A stretch of DNA of 64,000 nt from Coix lacryma-jobi var. lacryma-jobi (GCA_009763385.1 CM019826.1:97262848-97326847), one strand, 5' to 3'; positions 39,957 through 52,500 are shown, counted from the first letter of the stretch. The notes: generated by a model not told the origin, from the sequence alone. Made by a program: numbers and translations.

Positions 39957-42774
39957 ATGGATCGCGGCGTGGGCAAACCGCCGTTTTTCGATGGGACGAA
40001 CTATGCGTATTGGAAGATACGTATGTCGGCCTATTTGCAGAGCTTGGGCGCTTCGATCTGGGATATTTGCAACTCCCCTGATTACGTGGTCTTGGCTGCT
40101 CGTGTGACTCAACAGCAGGTCGATGAGCACGATGCCAATAGCCGAGCCCGTAATGCTCTTTTCTCTTGTTTGAGCATGGGTGAGTTTGATCGTGTTTCTC
40201 ACCTCGCTACGGCTCGGGAGATCTGGGACACTCTCATGCGTTTTCATGAGGGCACCTCTCAAGTCAAAACCCGACTCTACGAGTCGTTCAAGCGAGAGTA
40301 TGAGAACTTTAGACATCAACCTGGCGAGAGCATAGAAAGTTTATTCGCTCGCTTTCAGGTGATTGTCAACAGGATGAGGGCTAACAGAGAGCAGTTGCCA
40401 TTTGACGATCATGAGCGTGCTTTGAAGCTTTTGCACACTCTTGACCGTTCGATGTGGGACTCCAAGGTTCAGGCAATCATCGAATCGCCGAACTATGAGA
40501 CTCTCACCTGCGACGAGCTCTTCAGTAAGCTCAAGTCCAGTGAGATTGATGCTATGGCGAGGGCTTCTTTTGAAAATCCTTCTCGCCCGTCCATGGCTTT
40601 GGTTTCCGGCTCTTCCTCTAACCCCTCAGCTGGCTTTGCGCTTTCTTCTCTCTTTTCTGTGACAGAGGACCAGCTGGAGTCTTTGGGAGACGACGAGTTG
40701 GCTTTGCTTGCCAACCGGTTCTCGCGGTTCCACAACAACCGCATGAACCGTCGTCGCGGAGGAGGACGCACCGGATGCTACGAGTGCGGCGACCCCGACC
40801 ACTTCATCGCCGACTGCCCCAAGAAGAAGAACAAGCATCTTGGGAAGGGCGATCACGGCCACAGGCGCGACTCCAAGTACAAGGAGAAGCACGTTCCCCC
40901 AAGGCACAAGAAGCGGGGCGGCTTCAACAAAGAGTACATCAAGAAGAAGTACTTGGAGAAGCAGCAGGCTGAGCAGCGAGCGTTCTTCGCCACGCTCAGC
41001 GACGTCGACGGCTCGGATGACGACTCCGCTCGATCGAGTGATGACGAGTCCGAGAAGAAGAAGCTGGAGGACAACGTTCAACGGCTTGTGCTTCTTCGCC
41101 GGCGACGAAGGCCTGTGTACCATGGCGCTCGGAGATGAGGTCGACGGCGAGCCGGAGCGTACCCCTCGGAACGACGACGACGACGACACATCCCAGGTAT
41201 CTCTCACCTACGACGAGCTTTCCTCCGAGGTTGAGAAGTTGACTGCTGCCCTCCTTAGTCAAGACAAGTTGCTTAGGCGTGCCGCTAGAGAGCGCAAGGA
41301 GTTTAGGCAGAAGTGGGAGGACACGGTGAAGGAGCTTGAGTTCGCTCGGTCCACCGTGGTTGTGTCGGAGGAGTTGGAGTGCGAGAGTTGCGCCGCGCAC
41401 ATGACGGATCTTCTCACTCTGAGGAGTAAGTATGCTGCGCTGGTAGATGAGGTGGATGAGCTCCGTGCTAGGCCGCAGCTGTTGGGTGCGTGCAAGACTT
41501 GTCCTGTCTTGCAATCCGAGTTGGCAGAGAAGAATGCCAAGCTTGAGTCTTTTGAGAAGGCCGGCTCGGATAGCACTTGTGTCAAGAGGTGTGCTTTGTG
41601 TGAGGGGCTGGAGATGGAGATTGCAAATGTGAAGCATGGCAAGATGCAAACCGAGGAAGAAAACACATACCTTCGGACCATCTTGTCATGGGTCTCCTGT
41701 AGTGAGCCTCAGCTCGGGATGATGATCTCCCAATTCAAGCGAGCTGCTGGGGCTCCTGGTGTAGGTCTTGGCCAGAGTGTTGATCTTTCAGTTTTTGGTA
41801 AGATTGGAGAGTCTAGTGGTCTGAACCCATGTGAGAAGCCCAATTCCACCACTACTCCCAAACTTGCCAAGCTTCCACTCAAAGAGCCAGCCAAGCCTAT
41901 CACCAAAGATGGTGTGGTTGAGGAACCCCCGAGAGCTCCTCCCAAGAACCCAGTTTGGGCACCCAAGCCAAACCACCTCAGAAACAAGCTTGATGCTATG
42001 CCACCCATTCGTGAGGAGTTGCCACAGAAGGGCAAAGGCAAAGTGAGCCACACCCACAGCCCTGGTCACCAACAACCCCCTGTGCGTGCGGTGAGGTACC
42101 AGTGTGATTTTTGTGGGAGGGATGGTCACTTGAGCGAGTTCTGCTTTCGGCGCAAGCGAGAGGCGCGCAGGGCTCGGGAGATGGAGAACCCGGACATGTA
42201 CCATCCAGCTCATGGTGGACATGTACCGAAGGCCCAGGGGAGAGCTGCTAGGTCCGGACGTCAGGGTCCCAGGCCTAGGCAGGAGATGAGAGCCCCGAGG
42301 AGGGAGACTAGGCCTAGAGGTCCAGGACCTCAGTTTGTTAGGCCTAGGCAGGAGAGAGCTCCGAGGAGAGACGCTAGAGTTGAGCAGCAGGCTCCTAGGC
42401 GTAGATCTCGTAGAGAGCGTGCCCGACGGGGTCCTGCTTTTGCAGGTAACGGACCCCGTGGCGGAGGCTTTGTTGAGCGCCTTGTCCCACCGCAGGTAGA
42501 GTTTCGCGGTGAGCGCTTCTTCCCCAGCGGACCACGTTTTCCTGTGCGTGGTGATCGCTATCCCCCTAGACAGGATGGTTTTTACACTGACCGTTCTTTT
42601 GAGCAGCCGGCCCAACACTGGTTTCCTTCTTATCTTACTAACCCCAGTGTTGGACCGTATGTTCACCCTATGTCTTTTATTGATGTAGGAGGAGCGGTTG
42701 GAGGACATTTGGCTTGTGGATTCCGGTTGCTCGAGGCACATGACCGGAAATGCCAAATGGTTCTCCAGCCATAG
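39957..42774 (+). pseudogene. gag: Element I gag (one frameshift)
   Basis: ATG at 39957 in the same context as E. The first frame (39957-41138) encodes the copia Gag core (GKPPFFDGTNYAYWKIRM, then SMGEFDRVSHLATAREIW), a CCHC knuckle CYECGDPDHFIADC, a basic stretch and an acidic Ser/Asp stretch. Near 41070-41085 an extra base shifts the frame; the sense continues in the next frame from FNGLCFFAGDEG to 42774 with the long coiled-coil region, a second knuckle CDFCGRDGHLSEFC and an Arg-rich C-terminus. In B and E gag ends MSFY; here the T run is one base shorter, so the frame runs on past that point into the start of pol. With LTRs this similar, the frameshift is either very recent or an assembly error. 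Confidence 0.9.
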
Positions 42775-45700
42775 TCCGGTCGCCGGAAAAGAGTACATAA
42801 CCTTCGGCGACAAAGGTAAGGGCAAGGTATTGTCCGTTGGTGCAGTGCGGGTTAATGAGCACTTTGTGTTGCGCGAGGTTGCTCTTGTTTCTAACCTGCA
42901 TTTCAACTTGCTTTCTGTTTCGCAACTTTTTCGTGAAGGCTATGAGATTCGTTTCAAACCGAACCTTAGCCGGATCTTAGATCCTCAGGGTGATCTTGTA
43001 TGTCTGATTTCACCCTTTGGGAATGTCTTTCGCGCGAATTTCTCAAAGTCGTTTGGATCTTCTCGCTGTCTTTTGGCTAGTCCTTCTTCTTCTGATCTTT
43101 GGAAGTGGCATAGGAGGCTCGGTCACCTGAGTTTTGACTTGCTTGCAAGACTTAGCTCACTTGGCTTAATCCGAGGATTGCCCAAGCTTTCGTTGGAGAA
43201 GGATCTAGTTTGCCATGCTTGCCGGCATGGAAAGATGGTTGCTGCTCCCCACCATCCTTTGACCAAGGTTATGACCTCGCACCCCGGAGAGCTTTTGCAT
43301 ATGGACCTTGTTGGTCCGGCTCGGGTGAGCTCGGTTGGTGGGAAGTGGTATGTGCTTGTTATTGTTGACGACTTTTCGAGGTATTCGTGGGTCTTCTTTT
43401 TAGTTGAGAAGTCCGAGACATTCTCCTTCGCTCGCGATCTGATTTTGCGTCTTCAGAACGAGTTCCCTTTGAACTCGATGCGAGCGATTAGAAGTGATAA
43501 TGGTTCCGAGTTTAAAAATTCGGATTTTGAGAAGTTTTGTAAACGCCTTGGTTTGGAGCATCAGTTTTCTTCTCCCTATACACCACCCCAAAATGGTGTT
43601 GTAGAGAGGAAGAATCGGACCCTTGTTGAGATGGCCAGGACGATGCTTGATGAGCATAGGACTCCTAGGCGCTATTGGGCCGAAGCTATGAACACTGCAT
43701 GCTATATTTCGAATCGCATTTTTCTGAGAGTGTTTTTGAAGAAGACCTCTTATGAGTTGCGTTTTGGTCGCCAGCCCAAGGTGAGTTATTTTAGAGTCTT
43801 TGGTTGCCACTGTTTTATATTGAAAAAAGGCAACCTAGACAAGTTTGAGTCTCGTTCTTCTGACGGTGTGTTTTTGGGTTATGGCACTCACACTCGAGCT
43901 TATCGTGTACTTAACCTTGACACTAACCGAGTCATGGAGACATCAGATGTCACCTTCGACGAGACTCTTGTTTCTCCTTCTTCTCGTTTTGAGCGTGCAG
44001 GTGATCACGAGGTTGGAGAGCCTCTTTTCGATGACGAGGAAGAGGGTGCTGAAGGTATAGATGATCCAGCACCCCCTCCGCCTGCCGCGCCGCCGGGAGC
44101 GGCTTCGACGACGACCCGTGGCCCCGAGACGTCTTCTTCCTGGGGGCCGTGGGATCCACCTCGCGCGGTACCTTTTGTACCCAGGGTGGAACCAGCTACT
44201 GTTGAGGGGGAGGTTACTTCTTCCCGGGAGGCGCCACGACACATCCAGCGCCAGCACCCCCCTGAACAGATGATCGGCGACATCGACGAGCGAGTTACTC
44301 GCTCCAGGTCACAGCACATCTCGCACTTTGCTCATTCTGCTTTTGTTGCGTCTTTTGAGCCCCGAGATGTTGGACACGCATTGACGGATCCGGATTGGGT
44401 CAATGCCATGCATGAGGAGCTAGAGAACTTTGAGCGAAATCGGGTTTGGGTTCTAGTGCCACCACCTCCTGACTGTAAACCTATTGGGACAAAATGGGTA
44501 TTTAAAAACAAGCAAGGAGAGGAGGGCCACATTGTGAGAAACAAGGCCCGGCTTGTAGCGAAGGGTTATAGTCAGAAGGAGGGGATAGATTATGAGGAGA
44601 CCTTCGCTCCTGTAGCTCGTTTGGAGGCTATTAGGATACTCTTGGCTTATGCTGCATCCATGGGTTTCAAACTTTTTCAAATGGATGTCAAGAGTGCCTT
44701 CTTAAACGGCTATATTGAGGAGGAGGTCTATGTCCAGCAACCCCCCGGTTTTGAAAATCCCAAGTTTCCAAACCATGTCTTTAAACTCCACAAAGCTTTG
44801 TATGGTTTGAAACAAGCCCCTAGAGCCTGGTATGAGAGATTAAAAACCTTTTTGCTAGCTAAGGGTTTTAAAATGGGATGTGTAGATAAAACGCTCTTTC
44901 TCCTCAAGCAAGGCAAAGATACTCTCTTGATCCAAATTTACGTGGATGATATCATTTTCGGTGGTTCTTCTCACGCTTTGGTTGCCAAGTTTGCAGATAC
45001 TATGAGCAGGGAGTTCGAGATGAGCATGATGGGCGAGCTGACTTTCTTTCTCGGGTTGCAAATTAAGCAATCCCGAGAGGGGACGTTTGTGCACCAGGGC
45101 AAGTACACAAGGGACTTGCTGAAGCGGTTCGACATGGGTGAGGCCAAGCCTCTTCCAACGCCCATGTCGACGACGACTGCCCTGGATGCTGACACGGATG
45201 GAGAAGCAGTGGACCAGAAAGAGTACCGCAGCATGATTGGATCGCTGCTCTACCTGACGGCGACACGGCCGGACATTCAGTTCGCCGTGTGCTTGTGCGC
45301 GCGCTTTCAGGCTTCGCCACGCACTTCTCACCGTCAGGCGGTGAAGCGCATCTTCAGGTACCTTCGTTTCACGCCTGAGCTCGGGATTTGGTATTCTGCT
45401 TCTTCCACCCTCTCGCTTTGTGGCTTTTCTGATGCTGATTTTGCTGGTTGTCGCATTGAGCGCAAGTCTACTTCAGGGACTTGCCAGTTTATTGGATCTT
45501 CTCTGGTGTCGTGGTCTTCCCGCAAGCAGTCTAGTGTCGCTCAGTCTACCACGGAGGCTGAATATGTTGCTGCGGCTAGCTGCTGTTCCCAGTTACTCTG
45601 GATGATGGCCACTTTGCGTGATTTTGGTTTGAGCTTTACTCGAGTTCCTTTGCTTTGTGACAGCACGAGTGCCATTAGCGTTGCTAAGAACCCTGTGCTT

Positions 45701-45883
45701 CACTCGAAAACCAAACACATTGATGTGCGCTTTCATTTCTTGCGAGACCACCAGGAGAAGGGTGATATCGACCTTCGCCATGTCGATACTCATCACCAAT
45801 TGGCTGATATTTTCACCAAGCCTTTAGACGAATCAACCTTTAATAGGTTGAGGGGTGAGCTTGGTGTGTGTTTCCCCTTTTAG
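42689..45883 (+). CDS. pol: Element I Pol: protease, integrase, reverse transcriptase, RNase H
   Basis: Open from just after TAG at 42686-42688; there is no ATG near the start, so Pol must arise by frameshifting or from a processed RNA. Counting from the TTG at 42698: protease [12 protein letters not shown] at 6-17; GAG-pre-integrase and HHCC zinc site (His138, His143, Cys172, Cys175); integrase core Asp203, Asp267, Glu303 with 35 residues between the last two; RT with [13 protein letters not shown] and YVDD at about 748; RNase H with DADFAG near 912 and TEAEYVAAA, ending FTKPLD and GELGVCFPF. Domain order protease-integrase-RT is diagnostic for Ty1-copia. No stop interrupts the frame. Confidence 0.95.
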   Translation, partial: EERLEDIWLVDSGCSRHMTGNAKWFSSHSPVAGKEYITFGDKGKGKVLSVGAVRVNEHFVLREVALVSNLHFNLLSVSQLFREGYEIRFKPNLSRILDPQGDLVCLISPFGNVFRANFSKSFGSSRCLLASPSSSDLWKWHRRLGHLSFDLLARLSSLGLIRGLPKLSLEKDLVCHACRHGKMVAAPHHPLTKVMTSHPGELLHMDLVGPARVSSVGGKWYVLVIVDDFSRYSWVFFLVEKSETFSFARDLILRLQNEFPLNSMRAIRSDNGSEFKNSDFEKFCKRLGLEHQFSSPYTPPQNGVVERKNRTLVEMARTMLDEHRTPRRYWAEAMNTACYISNRIFLRVFLKKTSYELRFGRQPKVSYFRVFGCHCFILKKGNLDKFESRSSDGVFLGYGTHTRAYRVLNLDTNRVMETSDVTFDETLVSPSSRFERAGDHEVGEPLFDDEEEGAEGIDDPAPPPPAAPPGAASTTTRGPETSSSWGPWDPPRAVPFVPRVEPATVEGEVTSSREAPRHIQRQHPPEQMIGDIDERVTRSRSQHISHFAHSAFVASFEPRDVGHALTDPDWVNAMHEELENFERNRVWVLVPPPPDCKPIGTKWVFKNKQGEEGHIVRNKARLVAKGYSQKEGIDYEETFAPVARLEAIRILLAYAASMGFKLFQMDVKSAFLNGYIEEEVYVQQPPGFENPKFPNHVFKLHKALYGLKQAPRAWYERLKTFLLAKGFKMGCVDKTLFLLKQGKDTLLIQIYVDDIIFGGSSHALVAKFADTMSREFEMSMMGELTFFLGLQIKQSREGTFVHQGKYTRDLLKRFDMGEAKPLPTPMSTTTALDADTDGEAVDQKEYRSMIGSLLYLTATRPDIQFAVCLCARFQASPRTSHRQAVKRIFRYLRFTPELGIWYSASSTLSLCGFSDADFAGCRIERKSTSGTCQFIGSSLVSWSSRKQSSVAQSTTEAEYVAAASCCSQLLWMMATLRDFGLSFTRVPLLCDSTSAISVAKNPVLHSKTKHIDVRFHFLRDHQEKGDIDLRHVDTHHQLADIFTKPLDESTFNRLRGELGVCFPF

Positions 45884-47541
45884 ATGGGGGAAGCATTTTG
45901 AGATGTACAGACTGACTCTTTTATTTTGAGGCTCTTTTCTTTTGAGTTTCTTGAGTCTCTCCTTTTGGTATCTTCTTTCCTTCAGTTCTGTGTCGGGCAT
46001 ACGCATTTACATTCTGAGCTTCATGTCTATATTCACTAGAATGTAATTATGCTCTTGTTAGTATTGCTCCGATACTTATGATGATGCTTGTAGCTTATGC
46101 TCTTTCTGATCACTGTTACATGTTATGAGCGAGCTATTTTTTTTGGAATGGTGAATTATGCCTAATGTATATAAATCTGAAAATGTTCACCATTGAGATA
46201 TGCAACTAGCATGTGTAGGGTGTGTTGAGTCCATTCCTGCTTTTCATATATGCTAGGTTGCTATGTCTCTAGTTCTGAGTCATTCACTTGCTTGGTTGTT
46301 CATAACTTGCTTAAAATCTGAACCAAGTATTGTTGAATTGAAAAGATCGAGATGGGATTGCTTGTCAACACCTCATGGTATTGAGACTGTTTCTCATTGC
46401 ACTTTGAGTTAAACTTGAGCCATGTAGTGTATGACCGAAACCGTTGCTTTAAGCTTCTGATTGCTTCGGCATAGGCTTCGCACGGTTGAAAAGTTAGGCG
46501 ATGACAAGCTTTCAACCTCTCGCAATCACATGCTAAAAATGAACTTGTGAATTCTTTTACCGCTGCAACTCCGATATGAATTTGAAATCACAAGTATATG
46601 CTTCATTCCTATGCATGATGATTGAACTTTGCTAGGGGTAGTTCACCTTGTATATATGCTTAGCACTTGTTTGGATTCCTTCTATACATGTCTAGTGCTA
46701 TGTTGATGGTGACTATCCTTTTGGCTTAAAAACTGCTCACATGCTCATATGCTTCATATTTCGTATAAGTGATCAGTTTGAGCCTTTGCTATTTGAGTGC
46801 TTAATTGAGATGTTGGAGCTATACTGATTAGAGCATCTTTGCACTCTTTTGACTATATCCTTGAAGCTCCTAACTTGCATTTTGACCTCATATGCATTGT
46901 GGAAGGAGATCTTGTGGTCAGGGGGAGTTTATGTGAAGAGAGTTGCTTCTCCGATACCTTTTGGCCTTGATAAGTGCATTTTCAACTAGGGGGAGAAATT
47001 TACGCAAATCATATGCCCTGAAAATCTTTTGTCCTAGTTGCTTGCATTTGTCGAGGGGGAGTTTGCTAGTTGTGTTGAGCCGTTGCCTCTGTCTTGAGGG
47101 ACTAGCAAACGTTCCTAGCTTCTCATGAGCTTTCATAAGCTTTCTCATTTGGCTTTCAATTGGTATCGTCTGGTGTGCTTTCCCATTTGGTTTGGGTTGA
47201 TTTTCAATTGGTTCGGAGTGATTTTCTTGCTAGTTGTGTTGAGCCTCTGTGCCTCTATCTTGAGGGACTAGCATTTTGCTTCTGTTGTCCTCCGATCTTC
47301 AATTGCTATCTGCTAGCGGTGTTGAGCCTGTTCTACCTCTTCTTGAGGGCTAGCTTTGCTTTACTTGGTTGCGTCAAGCCGTTGCCCATGTCTTTGGGGA
47401 CCAAGTTTTTGCTTCATCCACTTGACCTTCTTCGGCTTTTGTTAAGGCTTCTGGGTCATTTGGTTGGGTTTTCTCTTCCCACTCCTTCCTACCTTCTTCT
47501 TCTTATTCATGATTTGTTGTGGAGTTGACAATGCACTCATC
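45884..47541 (+). other. 3' noncoding region of element I
   Basis: 1.66 kb between the pol stop and the polypurine tract with no convincing ORF on the sense strand. It holds internal GGGGGAG motifs at 46921-46927, 46989-46995 and 47055-47061 and four branched inverted-repeat units (47061-47406). Much of it is conserved in element A, including the stretch around 46380-46540. Confidence 0.8.
47061..47406 (+). repeat. Four tandem branched inverted-repeat units in I's 3' noncoding region
   Basis: Outer stems: 47061-47070 with 47101-47110 (GTTTGCTAGT and ACTAGCAAAC), 47228-47234 with 47267-47273, 47312-47317 with 47349-47354 (GCTAGC twice), and 47363-47369 with 47400-47406 (ACTTGGT and ACCAAGT). 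Each encloses a CCTC-loop-GAGG hairpin (CCC-loop-GGG in the fourth), and the third also has GGT-GTTGA-GCC. The outer stem changes on both sides in the fourth unit. Confidence 0.82.
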
Positions 47542-47550
47542 AAGGGGGAG
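47542..47550 (+). promoter_or_regulatory. Polypurine tract of element I
   Basis: AAGGGGGAG two bases before the 3' LTR start at 47553. Confidence 0.92.
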
Positions 47551-47552
47551 AT

Positions 47553-49553
47553 TGCGGATACATGGGTGTATGCCGAGTCTCTGTGTGATGAGTGATTGTC
47601 AATGGAGATGATGCGCATGTTCTTTGGCTTGTGTTGTGCAGGTGTCGAGCACGGAGACAGTGATCGATGGCGGGTGAAGGTCAAGTTGCGACGTGCCGTG
47701 CCGACGGACCGGGCGCGATGAAGGATGGGCGTGCCGTGCGGCGGACGTGCCATGCCGATGTATCGGACGGTGAAGGGCGGACGTGGACTTGGACTGATGG
47801 ACTGGAGGCCGGAGGATCAGCTGTGGTGGCTGGCAGCCTGCGACAGCGACAGGCGGAGAAGTGCGATCATGTCGGTGGAAGGGGTGCACAGGCGGTGCAT
47901 CCCCTCTACGACGCCGGTTTGTTGGTAGAGCCCGGGAAAAACCAACGGTGGACGGTTTCCAGGTTTGGGCCTCAAAACCTGGGTGCTGGGTTTCCAGGTT
48001 GAGCCACAAAACCTGGGCGCGACGGTTTCCAGGTTGAGCCTCAAAACCTGGGCGTGGGCCGGTTTCCGAGTTTGGGCCTCAAAACTCGGGCGCGGACGGT
48101 TTCCGAGTTTGGCCACAAAACTCAGGCTGGAGGCTGGTTTCCCGGTTTGGGCCTCAAAACCGGGGGCTGATGGAAAAGGCTGGTTTCCCGGTTTGGGCCG
48201 CAAAACCGGGGGTGCAGAGTGGTGGCGGCACGTGGCGGCGATCTGAAGGTTGCGTGGAGGCGACGCGGAAGACCGTGCGGACGTGGCCGTCGGATCTACC
48301 TACCACCAGCGGGTGGACTAGAATAGCCTTAGGGTTAGGCTGGTCCGCTCTGTAATTAGAGTAGAGAGGGGTAGAGTAGGAAATAGACTTAGGCTAGGTT
48401 AGTATAAGTAGTCTAGGGGAGACACCCTCCTCCCTATCTCAATCTCAGTTAGCGCAGTCATTTGCTTCCTAGCACCTAGGGTTTCCACTCTCCCATCCCC
48501 TGCTCTAGCTAGTTGAGATCCGCAGAGAGACTCCACTCTGTGTACTGTTGATTTGAGGAAGTGAGGCCGTATCCTCACTTTGGAGCACAGATCGATGGCT
48601 TGATTTGCGTCCTTGATTCGAGTTCGTGGCTGTGATTCGCGTTTTCTTTGTGTTCTTCGCGGAATCCTTTTTCTCCACGATTTTCCCGTCGCTTGATCTC
48701 TTTGCTCGGTTCATCTTTTGCAATTCCGTTTGAACCAAGTTGTTCTAGATCGTGAGGCTCTCCTTTCCACCGAAGGAATTAATCTCTAACCTCACGGTCT
48801 AGGAGATCGATCGATTTTCGTTTTGGATTGCGTTCTTGCCTCCATACCCCGAATTTTCTTTGATTCACCGATTTGGAGTTAGGTTCGAGCCATGACCTCT
48901 TAGGAGTAGCTCACTAACATCCTTGTGACTCCTCAAATCGAATCCTAGGCCTAGGGCAATTGATTCGAAGGAGATCGGGTTGAATCGTGAAGAACAGCGC
49001 TGTTTTCGGGGGCATCGGACGCTATCACGGGAGCATCGGACGCTAGGGTTCCTAGCATCGGACGCTCCGGTGACGCGTGTCATGTTTTCAGCGTTTTAGT
49101 TTGCATCGGACGCTAGGCATCGGACGCGTCCGTTGTCCATCGGACGCGCCGGAGTCTTTGCATCGGACGCTGGGTGATCACTGTTCACAGCGTCCGATGG
49201 TGGAACAGTAAGGTTCCAGAACCGCCCAGTCTGCATCGGACGCGTCCGGTGGTCTGGCATCGGACGCAGGCCAGCGTCCGATGCGACTGATTTCGCACGG
49301 TTTCGTCCGCGGTTCGCTCGTTCGTTGTCGGAATTGATTTCCGTTTTTTGCGTTGGCTTTCTAGAGTTGTCTAGTGTCTCGCTGTGCTTCTAGGAAGCAT
49401 CCACCCTACATATAGGGTCGTGGACATTAGCAAGTTCTAGGGTTCGCTCTTGGGGTCGATTTTGGGACAGTGGCATCTAGTTTCCGTAAGGAAATTTTGA
49501 AGCTCCCATTCACCCCCCCTCTGGTCGCTTTCGGTTAGCTTCTCGGTCCTTCA
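47553..49553 (+). repeat. 3' LTR of element I
   Basis: 2001 bp and almost identical to 37892-39893. Differences I noticed: one substitution near 48232, one near 49082 and a missing base near 49419. It carries its own hairpin array (47954-48213), TATA-like box (48403-48410) and ATCGGACGC cluster (49011-49291). Confidence 0.96.
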
Positions 49554-52500
49554 GTTTTTCAACCCTGTCCCGGTCGGTGTCAACTGTTGAGTCCCGGACT
49601 ACAACATGACGGCACCGTACGCGCGGACAACCTCTTCTCGACAATGACCACATGCTAGCTAGGCAAGCAGTCATCGAACGGGAAGTAAAGCCAAATTCCC
49701 ATAAAGATTCTTAAGTGATCACACTTTTGAAAATGACATTTTATTGCAAGTCTAATTCAATAAGCATTGCTAAGCATTTTTCAAATACTTTTGAAAAGCA
49801 GGTATCAGGTGTATCAGTGGTCAAGGTGGATAGTGCATCAATTAGGATAGCACACAATTCCTATAAACCTAATGCAATAATTTAACTCAAAAGCATTTAA
49901 GGAAATCATTTTATAAATTCAAGGAAAGGGTTAAATGCACCGGGGCTTGCCTTGGATGGCAAAGAGAGCAGACTCGGGGTAGGTATAGGTGTTGGAGCTC
50001 GGGGTCGCCTCGGGGGTTGGTTCGTCAACAGCGGCCTCGACTCTGGTACCTTCTTCGTCAACTATACGGATGCAATGATGAATGCTCATGAGAATGATGA
50101 TATGGACTTATGGTGCAAGACAATACCACTGATTCTAGATTACTCTAAGGCAAGGTATAAACGAAATCTAGGGTGAGCATAAAAGGTAACCATTTCTTTC
50201 TTAAGCATTATTGATGTTAGGCCTTATTATAATTATCCTAAGTATTAACCAAACATATCATCGCAAACATCATAGACCAAAGGGTAGGGGTCTATGAACA
50301 TCAATCAATCCAAAGATCACATCATTAAACACTTATTACCAACCCTAATCCATCTTTTCTATTTTTCTTATTTTATTTAAAAGGTCATTTTATGAAGTTG
50401 CTCCAAAAATTACCAAATTAATCACATAAGTTCATTAAGGCATAAACAGATGGCAAAACAAATTTCATAATTTTTGGAGGTCATTAAGATGCTCAAATAA
50501 ATCTAAACATTTAATTAACAAAAGACACTATTCCTTAATTAAAATAAATGCTCAAAAATCAACTTGCTCCAAAAGACTTCAAAATTTTACCAGAGGTTCA
50601 GCATGTTATAACAAGGTCTCAAAAATTTATCTCAAGATTTTTGGAGTTATAGATCACTCTCCAAAAATACCAAAACCTTCATTTTTCAATTAAAAGGGGA
50701 ATTTTACATTTTCAAATTCTTGCAGAAAAGTCAAGTTTCATATTTTTATAAAATACTACAGAGCATAAAGAGTCTACCACAAAAATTTCAGAATTTTTGG
50801 ATGCACACAGAAAATCACACAAAAAAAAAGAAAACAGAACACTATTCACAACTCTCAGAAAAAGAAAAGAGCACTGTGCTCCTTCTATGAAGGGCTCGGG
50901 CGAAACAGGCTCGGGCGAGACGGAAACTGAGTGCTCCGTCCGAGGCCTGGCTCGACGAGGCGGAGGGTGCACGGGTCCGCTCGAGGCCTGGCTCGAGCGA
51001 AGTGGTGAGGGTCTGTCCGCCGAGGCTCGGGCTCGGGCGAGACGGAACGCGTGCTCGAGGCTCGGGCTCGGGCGAGACGGAGTGGAAGCAGAGGCCGGAG
51101 GCCTCGGGTGCTTACCACGGATCGGAGGCAGGGCTCGAGGGTGAGGCTCGACACGCGCTCGAGGGTGAGGCTCGACACGCGCTCGAGGGTGAGGCTCGAG
51201 ACGTGCTCGAGGGGCGGTGGTTCGGTGGAGCTCCTTCGGCGGCGAGCGGCGGACGGCGCTCCGGCGACCCTGCGCAACACACGAGACCGCAAGGGTCTGG
51301 TCAGAGTCGCACGGGACCAAGGAACACGACACGGGGGTCGGTGAGGGATGGTCGTGGCCGGAGGCGACGAATTTCACGAACCCGAGCTCGCCGGGTTTCT
51401 GTCGGAGTTTGGGAAGATGGAGCTACGCCGGGCGATTGAGGGCGGGGAAGGTGAAATTGGAGGGTGGGAAAGCTTCACGAGTTCAAGGCGGAGCTTCTGA
51501 GCTAGGTGGTGGAGCGGCGGAGGCCGAGGACTGTGCTGGCGACGGTGGCGGAGTGAGTGCGGAGGTCGGAGCTCCGGCGGGCTTATATAGCCGCGGCCAG
51601 GGGCCGGTAGAGAGCTTGAGGTGGGGTGGATAAGCTCGGCGGGAGCGTGCGCACTCGATTGCGCTAAGGCGGAGGACGGGCGTGCAGCCGGGGCTCGGGC
51701 GCAAGCTCGGCCGGCGATGGCCACGCGGCGGCGGCGCGGAGAGGACTGTAGGGGACGGGAGAGAGAGTCAGCGCTCGCGTGCGGGCGCGGAGGGGACAAG
51801 GGAACAGCGGTGGCAGGATGGTGGCGCGTGGGGAGCAGCCAGGCGTGCGGCACGCGCGACGCCGGCGGGGCGCCATGGCCGGGCCCCTCTCTGACCCTAG
51901 GAAGAAGAGGAACAGTAGGTAGGCCTAGGGTTTGACTTTGGCTGATCTCTGAATTTTGCAAAATACTTCCAAAATTTGAACTGTGCGACGAAAACTCAAA
52001 ACACCAAAGTTGCTCAGAAAAATGAAATCTACAACTTTGTCAAAATGAACATTTTCAAATTCCAAATAGTTTTTGAACAATATTTGAAAACAGAAAAGGG
52101 GACACTTTTGAAATTTGAATCAATTCAAAATTACTTTGGATTTTATACTGAAACTTGAAAATCTTCAAACATGAAAGTTGTTCCTTTTATCAAAACCTAC
52201 AACTTTGCTATTATACACTTTTTCTGAAACTCATTAGTTTCTGAACTAATTTTGAAAACTGAAAAGGGAACAAAAACTGGAGTTTGATTGAATTTGAAAT
52301 AACTCAAAACTTTGTACTGCAACTTAAAAATTTGTAAATACCAAAGTTGTTTCTCTTTGCCAGACCTACAACTTTGCTTTTTGGACCAATCCCAAATTTT
52401 GAATAATTTTTGAATAACAAAAAGAGGGAAAAAAATCCAGGGTTTGGAAATCAGGGTTTTGCAAAGGGATTTGAAATCAAATTCTGATTTTTGAACTTTG

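Larger units (their letters stand above)
37892..49553 (+). mobile_element. Element I: very young SIRE/Maximus-like Ty1-copia retrotransposon
   Basis: 11.66 kb, complete with LTRs at 37892-39893 and 47553-49553, initiator-tRNA-Met-type primer site, gag, pol, long 3' noncoding region, polypurine tract and GTTTT target duplication. I noticed two substitutions and one single-base indel between the LTRs, so it inserted recently and after D. Gag is broken by one frameshift near 41075 and the gag/pol junction has one T fewer than older copies. Otherwise all catalytic motifs are present. Confidence 0.96.

Noticed and set aside
46300..46515. A 71-codon antisense ORF in I that is also present in A (1957-2172)
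   Set aside because: It starts with TTG rather than ATG in A, lies antisense to the element, and the two copies differ at non-synonymous as well as synonymous positions. Conservation is better explained by homology of the noncoding region.
47061..47406. Possible tRNA-like genes, because the branched units with GGTTCAACACC (in A) recall a T arm
   Set aside because: Units are about 45 nt, lack an anticodon arm and conserved tRNA bases, and occur as tandem repeats. They are treated as structured repeats.
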